A DNA stretch of 64,000 nucleotides from Fratercula arctica. Its lineage: Eukaryota > Chordata > Aves > Charadriiformes > Alcidae. The notes beneath the pieces were generated by a model that had not been told where the DNA came from, did not search any database, and saw nothing but the letters and a program-made list of their open reading frames with translations. The stretch spans positions 4,013,504 through 4,077,503 of the forward strand of contig CANTUZ010000001.1 of assembly GCA_947846985.1 (NCBI GenBank), in the 5' to 3' direction. Shown here piece by piece: positions 60,618 through 64,000 of this stretch. Each line of letters starts with the position of its first letter. Within the stretch, counting starts at the first letter, position 1. Position numbers and translations under genes: made by a program.

Positions 60618-63600
60618 ATGCACCTCTTTTTCAAACCAGCTATTCCTCTGTCTCCTGATACCAGCATTCGCTGGAAATCTGGTGGCAACTCAAGGTCTGA
60701 TCCAAAGGCTATAGGAAAAGCTTTTCCTGACTTTCAGTGAACTTGGAGTTTTTCTAGGAACACATGCTCTGTGCTGATCACCTCCCGGGGCTCTCATGTT
60801 TTCTGCAGCTTATTGCTGTTGTGACCTGCCTTGCTGAGGTGATGACTTCCTCGCATTCCTCACGTCACCTGTCAGCATGACCTCAAACTGATCCGTCCGT
60901 GCGGAGGCGGCAATTAAGGTATAAACAAGGGAACTTTCTCAGCACGGTGGCAGGCAGCGTGGTGACCAGGTGGTGCTCACCATGTCCCCGCATCTCCATC
61001 ATGAGAGTCTCGTGCTTGTAAAAACTCAGGCAGTGCCCTGTCCCTGCATGGAAAAATCAGCAATTACTCTGGGTGAATTGCTGTTGCCAATGCATTAAGG
61101 GCAATGCTGTTGCTTTTAATGGGAATGCATCTTTTTCCCCCTTCAAAAGAGGTGATGGGTAGCAAAATCAGAAATCTGTATTTTACTCTCCGTGTAGTCT
61201 GCACTGGAGGAGTTAGAAATTATTATTTCTTCTTGTGAGGATGGAGATATTTGTGCCGTGGGAAGGGAAGGTGTAAGTGAATGGCCGTTACCATGAATGT
61301 TTCAGTCCAAAGCTCAGACAGGGGAGATGCTCAAGTTCTAAGCAACACCCCAAGAGCTAGAGCACTCACGTAGCGAGACTCAAAGTCTGGGCTCTCCTCC
61401 ACCAAGGTGGGGGTTTAACTCGAGTTACCTACCTCTCAGCAAGTCCTGGACAGCCAACCTTCACATAGGCTTTGAGGGCAAACCTGAGAAGATAGAACTC
61501 ACTTTTAATGCAGAAAAGGAAGCAAAATGTGACGCTACAGCCCAAGGAGTCAGGGATGTCCCAAGCAGCATTGGATGGCAGGAGATCAGACATATCTAAG
61601 ATTTATCCAAGATGGGCTCAGAAACCACGACAGGTGGTCTGAAGTCCTTATTGTGAGTGTTCAGTTCATTGAAAAGCAGAGAACTGATGGGAGTAGGTTG
61701 TAAGTGCCTTCAGAGGGAGCAGATACCAAACACTGAAGCTCTGACAAATCAGTAGACACAGGTCACATCATGAAGAGGGCCCAGCCTGATATCAAAGCAA
61801 GGGCACGTGCCTCTTGCAAAGAGTTTCCCAGACACGGCGTATCATCCTGGCCTTGCTCCGCTCCATGCCTTGGTCACCACTCCAAGCCAGGTGGTGCACA
61901 AGACCCTAGCATGAGGAAAGTGGAGGTGCAGCAGCGGGGTAAAACCCTGCCATATGGGCCCATCTGTGGGGTCAGTTGTGGTTGGTAAGGTATGACCGGC
62001 CTCAGTTGGGAAGCTGAAGGCAAATGCAGATGAGCAGGAGATAAACACTTCATTTTAAACACTAAGAATGATTTGACCTCTGGAGCTAATCACCTAGAGA
62101 AGTAGTGGGTTGTCTCTGTTGAGAGCTTGCTTGTTGATCAACCTATCAGGGAAGACACTTGTTAGCCAAGAAGAAGATGGATGGGTGCCATATTCAGACT
62201 AGTATCTTCTGACCTCAAAGCCCTGGTTCTGATTCCAGGCTCTAGGAAGAATGCAAAAATACAAACTGTCATACCTTCCCAAGCACGCCAGCTTCCAGCA
62301 GGACAAAGAGTAGGAGTGGTGTGTAGTGCCATTGCCTTCTTCCTCCCTGCTCGCTGTCATACACATTCAGTGTTTAGAGATCCCAAAGAGGGGTTTCTTG
62401 GTTTAACTTCTCTCAGGAGCCATTGTTTTTCCTCCTGATCTAAATCCTGGTTTTGGTAAGGACAAAGGCACTTGCCTCCAAGGGAGAGGTCTGACCTTTT
62501 TATTCACCATTTCTCAGATGAAGAGTAAAATACATTGCAAGATCTTTAGTTCTTCTCAGATCCCTTGTTGGAAGGCAGGAGGTGAAAGCAGCAGTGTCCA
62601 GAGAGCATCGATGTGTTAAATCTCTTTGCTCAGCTAAGGTGATACGTTACATGTCTGCCATTCAAGTGAAGTAGACATAAGGCAGTGAATGAACAGCCAC
62701 CTCTCTTGGTTTTTCACACTGTGAAGTGCCCAGGGTGTTCTCCAAAAGACAGGCTCTACACCAAGCTGGGTGCAGAGGGGGCCAGGCCGTCATTGAATGT
62801 GAATGCACACACCCCGTAAATTAATTACTCATTTTCTTTGCTGCATTTGCAGACAGGAAAAACACGTGGGACGTGGAACTTAAGGAGAAAGGAGCAGAAT
62901 TTGCATTTGGAAAGAAATACCTGAATTTCTCCTAACCAACGCTTAATGAGCGTGTGCGCTGGAGGATTAGCACTGCGGAGCGATCCCCCAGGCACTATGG
63001 CCGGTCATGTGGTTGGACTCCAGTCCTGAAGTGCCAACAAGGAGCACAGAAATGCCAGTTAAACAGATTAGAGTAGCAACCCCCTTCTTTGCGATTGCAG
63101 GATAATGGCTTTGTCCAGGTTCCTCTGTCTTTCTCCTTCCAGAGTCAAGCTCTGATGGGTTCCTCTTGCATTTGGGGTCTCTTCAGAACCAGCAAGAAAG
63201 CCATGGGGGGGGTTGCCATGGTGGAGACCTTGTACTGAGGCACTCCTTGACTTCTGTTGACCGCTGCTTGCAAGCAAGTGGCATCTATCATTCCACGTCA
63301 CACATCTCTTTGTCTTCACAAGTAGTTTAAGAGATCTTTTAGCCCCCTCAGCCTTACCCCACTGCTTCCCTCAGATCCACTGCTCAGTCGGTGATGCCCA
63401 GAAAGCTGCAAAATGAACCAAATTTACAAAAAATACACTTCCCAGAGGGGTGCTTTTTTGCTCTTGTGTCACATATGAGTGACCTGGGAGAGGTGCTGGG
63501 TACCTTTTGTTTAGCCCAGCTCGTTTCCCATAACACAAGCAGCTGTAGAGCTTCACACAGGTGATGAAGGTGGGAATGAAATCCCTTATGCTCACCTGCT

Positions 63601-64000
63601 GGCAAGGACCGGAGGGTCCAGATGGCCAGTTCATTCCACCAGTGTTCCCATGAATTAGCAGGCAGATGATCTCCCTGGTGCTCAGACAAGCCCAATCCTT
63701 CTTACTGATCCCTGTGGGAAGAACGGAGGGCTCTCTGCTGCTTCCCCTGCCCTTCTGTTTCAGGGTTTTCTCTGCTGAGCAAGCGGTGGGGAAAGCTGGC
63801 TGCCGGTTGTGTACAACCTCCCTTACAACAGCATCACAAGGGGACTTACAAAGCATTGAACGAGAGCCATCCTGGTGGCTTGGGCTGAAGAATAGACTTT
63901 CAGAAAATTAAAAAAACCAAACACAACAGGCTCTGGGTACCAAAGTCCTGTTTAAAAGCAGAGTGTGCTGGGTATGTAAATACTCTTCCAAGCCTGGAAC
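60618..64000. other. Unique sequence to window end, no exon recognised
   Basis: No coding exon or interspersed repeat recognised. A possible regulatory cluster lies at 62.81-62.99 kb. Confidence 0.4.
62810..62990. promoter_or_regulatory. Candidate regulatory cluster (TAATTA, E-box, octamer)
   Basis: TTAATTACTC at 62821, CACGTG E-box at 62863-62868, octamer ATTTGCAT at 62899-62906, and TTAATGAG near 62943 lie within about 130 bp. Function unknown. Confidence 0.2.

Overview
This is vertebrate nuclear DNA and almost certainly from a bird. At least fourteen fragments of the CR1 LINE family, with typical CR1 3' tails, are scattered through it on both strands. The protein-coding content is two interleaved genes with long introns, and there is no operon, tRNA, rRNA or CRISPR array. 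I could run no alignment, so gene names rest on recognised protein sequence, motif spacing and known vertebrate synteny.

The main gene is CAPN5 (calpain-5) on the + strand. Eleven coding exons run from 18285 to 41004. All eleven join in frame with GT/AG borders and encode 587 residues. The catalytic triad Cys-His-Asn falls exactly at human positions 81, 252 and 284 once 55 residues are added, so only the first coding exon (about 55 residues) is missing. I could not find it in the window and expect it upstream. The 3' UTR probably runs to about 44320 and contains an antisense CR1 fragment.

A second gene, OMP (olfactory marker protein, 159 aa, intronless), lies at 24633-25112 on the same strand, inside the 13.4-kb CAPN5 intron between exons 18285-18416 and 31860-32068. 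The same nesting is known in mammals. Both genes seem intact and must share transcription through this intron. A possible olfactory regulatory cluster lies 3.6 kb downstream of OMP.

Region 1-18284 is CAPN5 upstream or intronic DNA with CR1 copies, a 276-bp polypurine pentanucleotide tract, a small minisatellite and simple repeats. Region 44.3-64 kb holds no recognisable coding exon. A GC- and CpG-rich block at 47.16-47.56 kb ending in a good splice donor may be the promoter and noncoding first exon of MYO7A, which follows CAPN5 in other vertebrates. The remaining sequence is CR1 copies (young and old) and simple repeats. A possible LTR-type element lies at 21.27-22.48 kb. I found no undescribed multi-gene system; the most informative items are the nested OMP, the candidate MYO7A promoter, the near-open CR1 reverse-transcriptase fragment beside a CAPN5 exon, and several candidate regulatory clusters.
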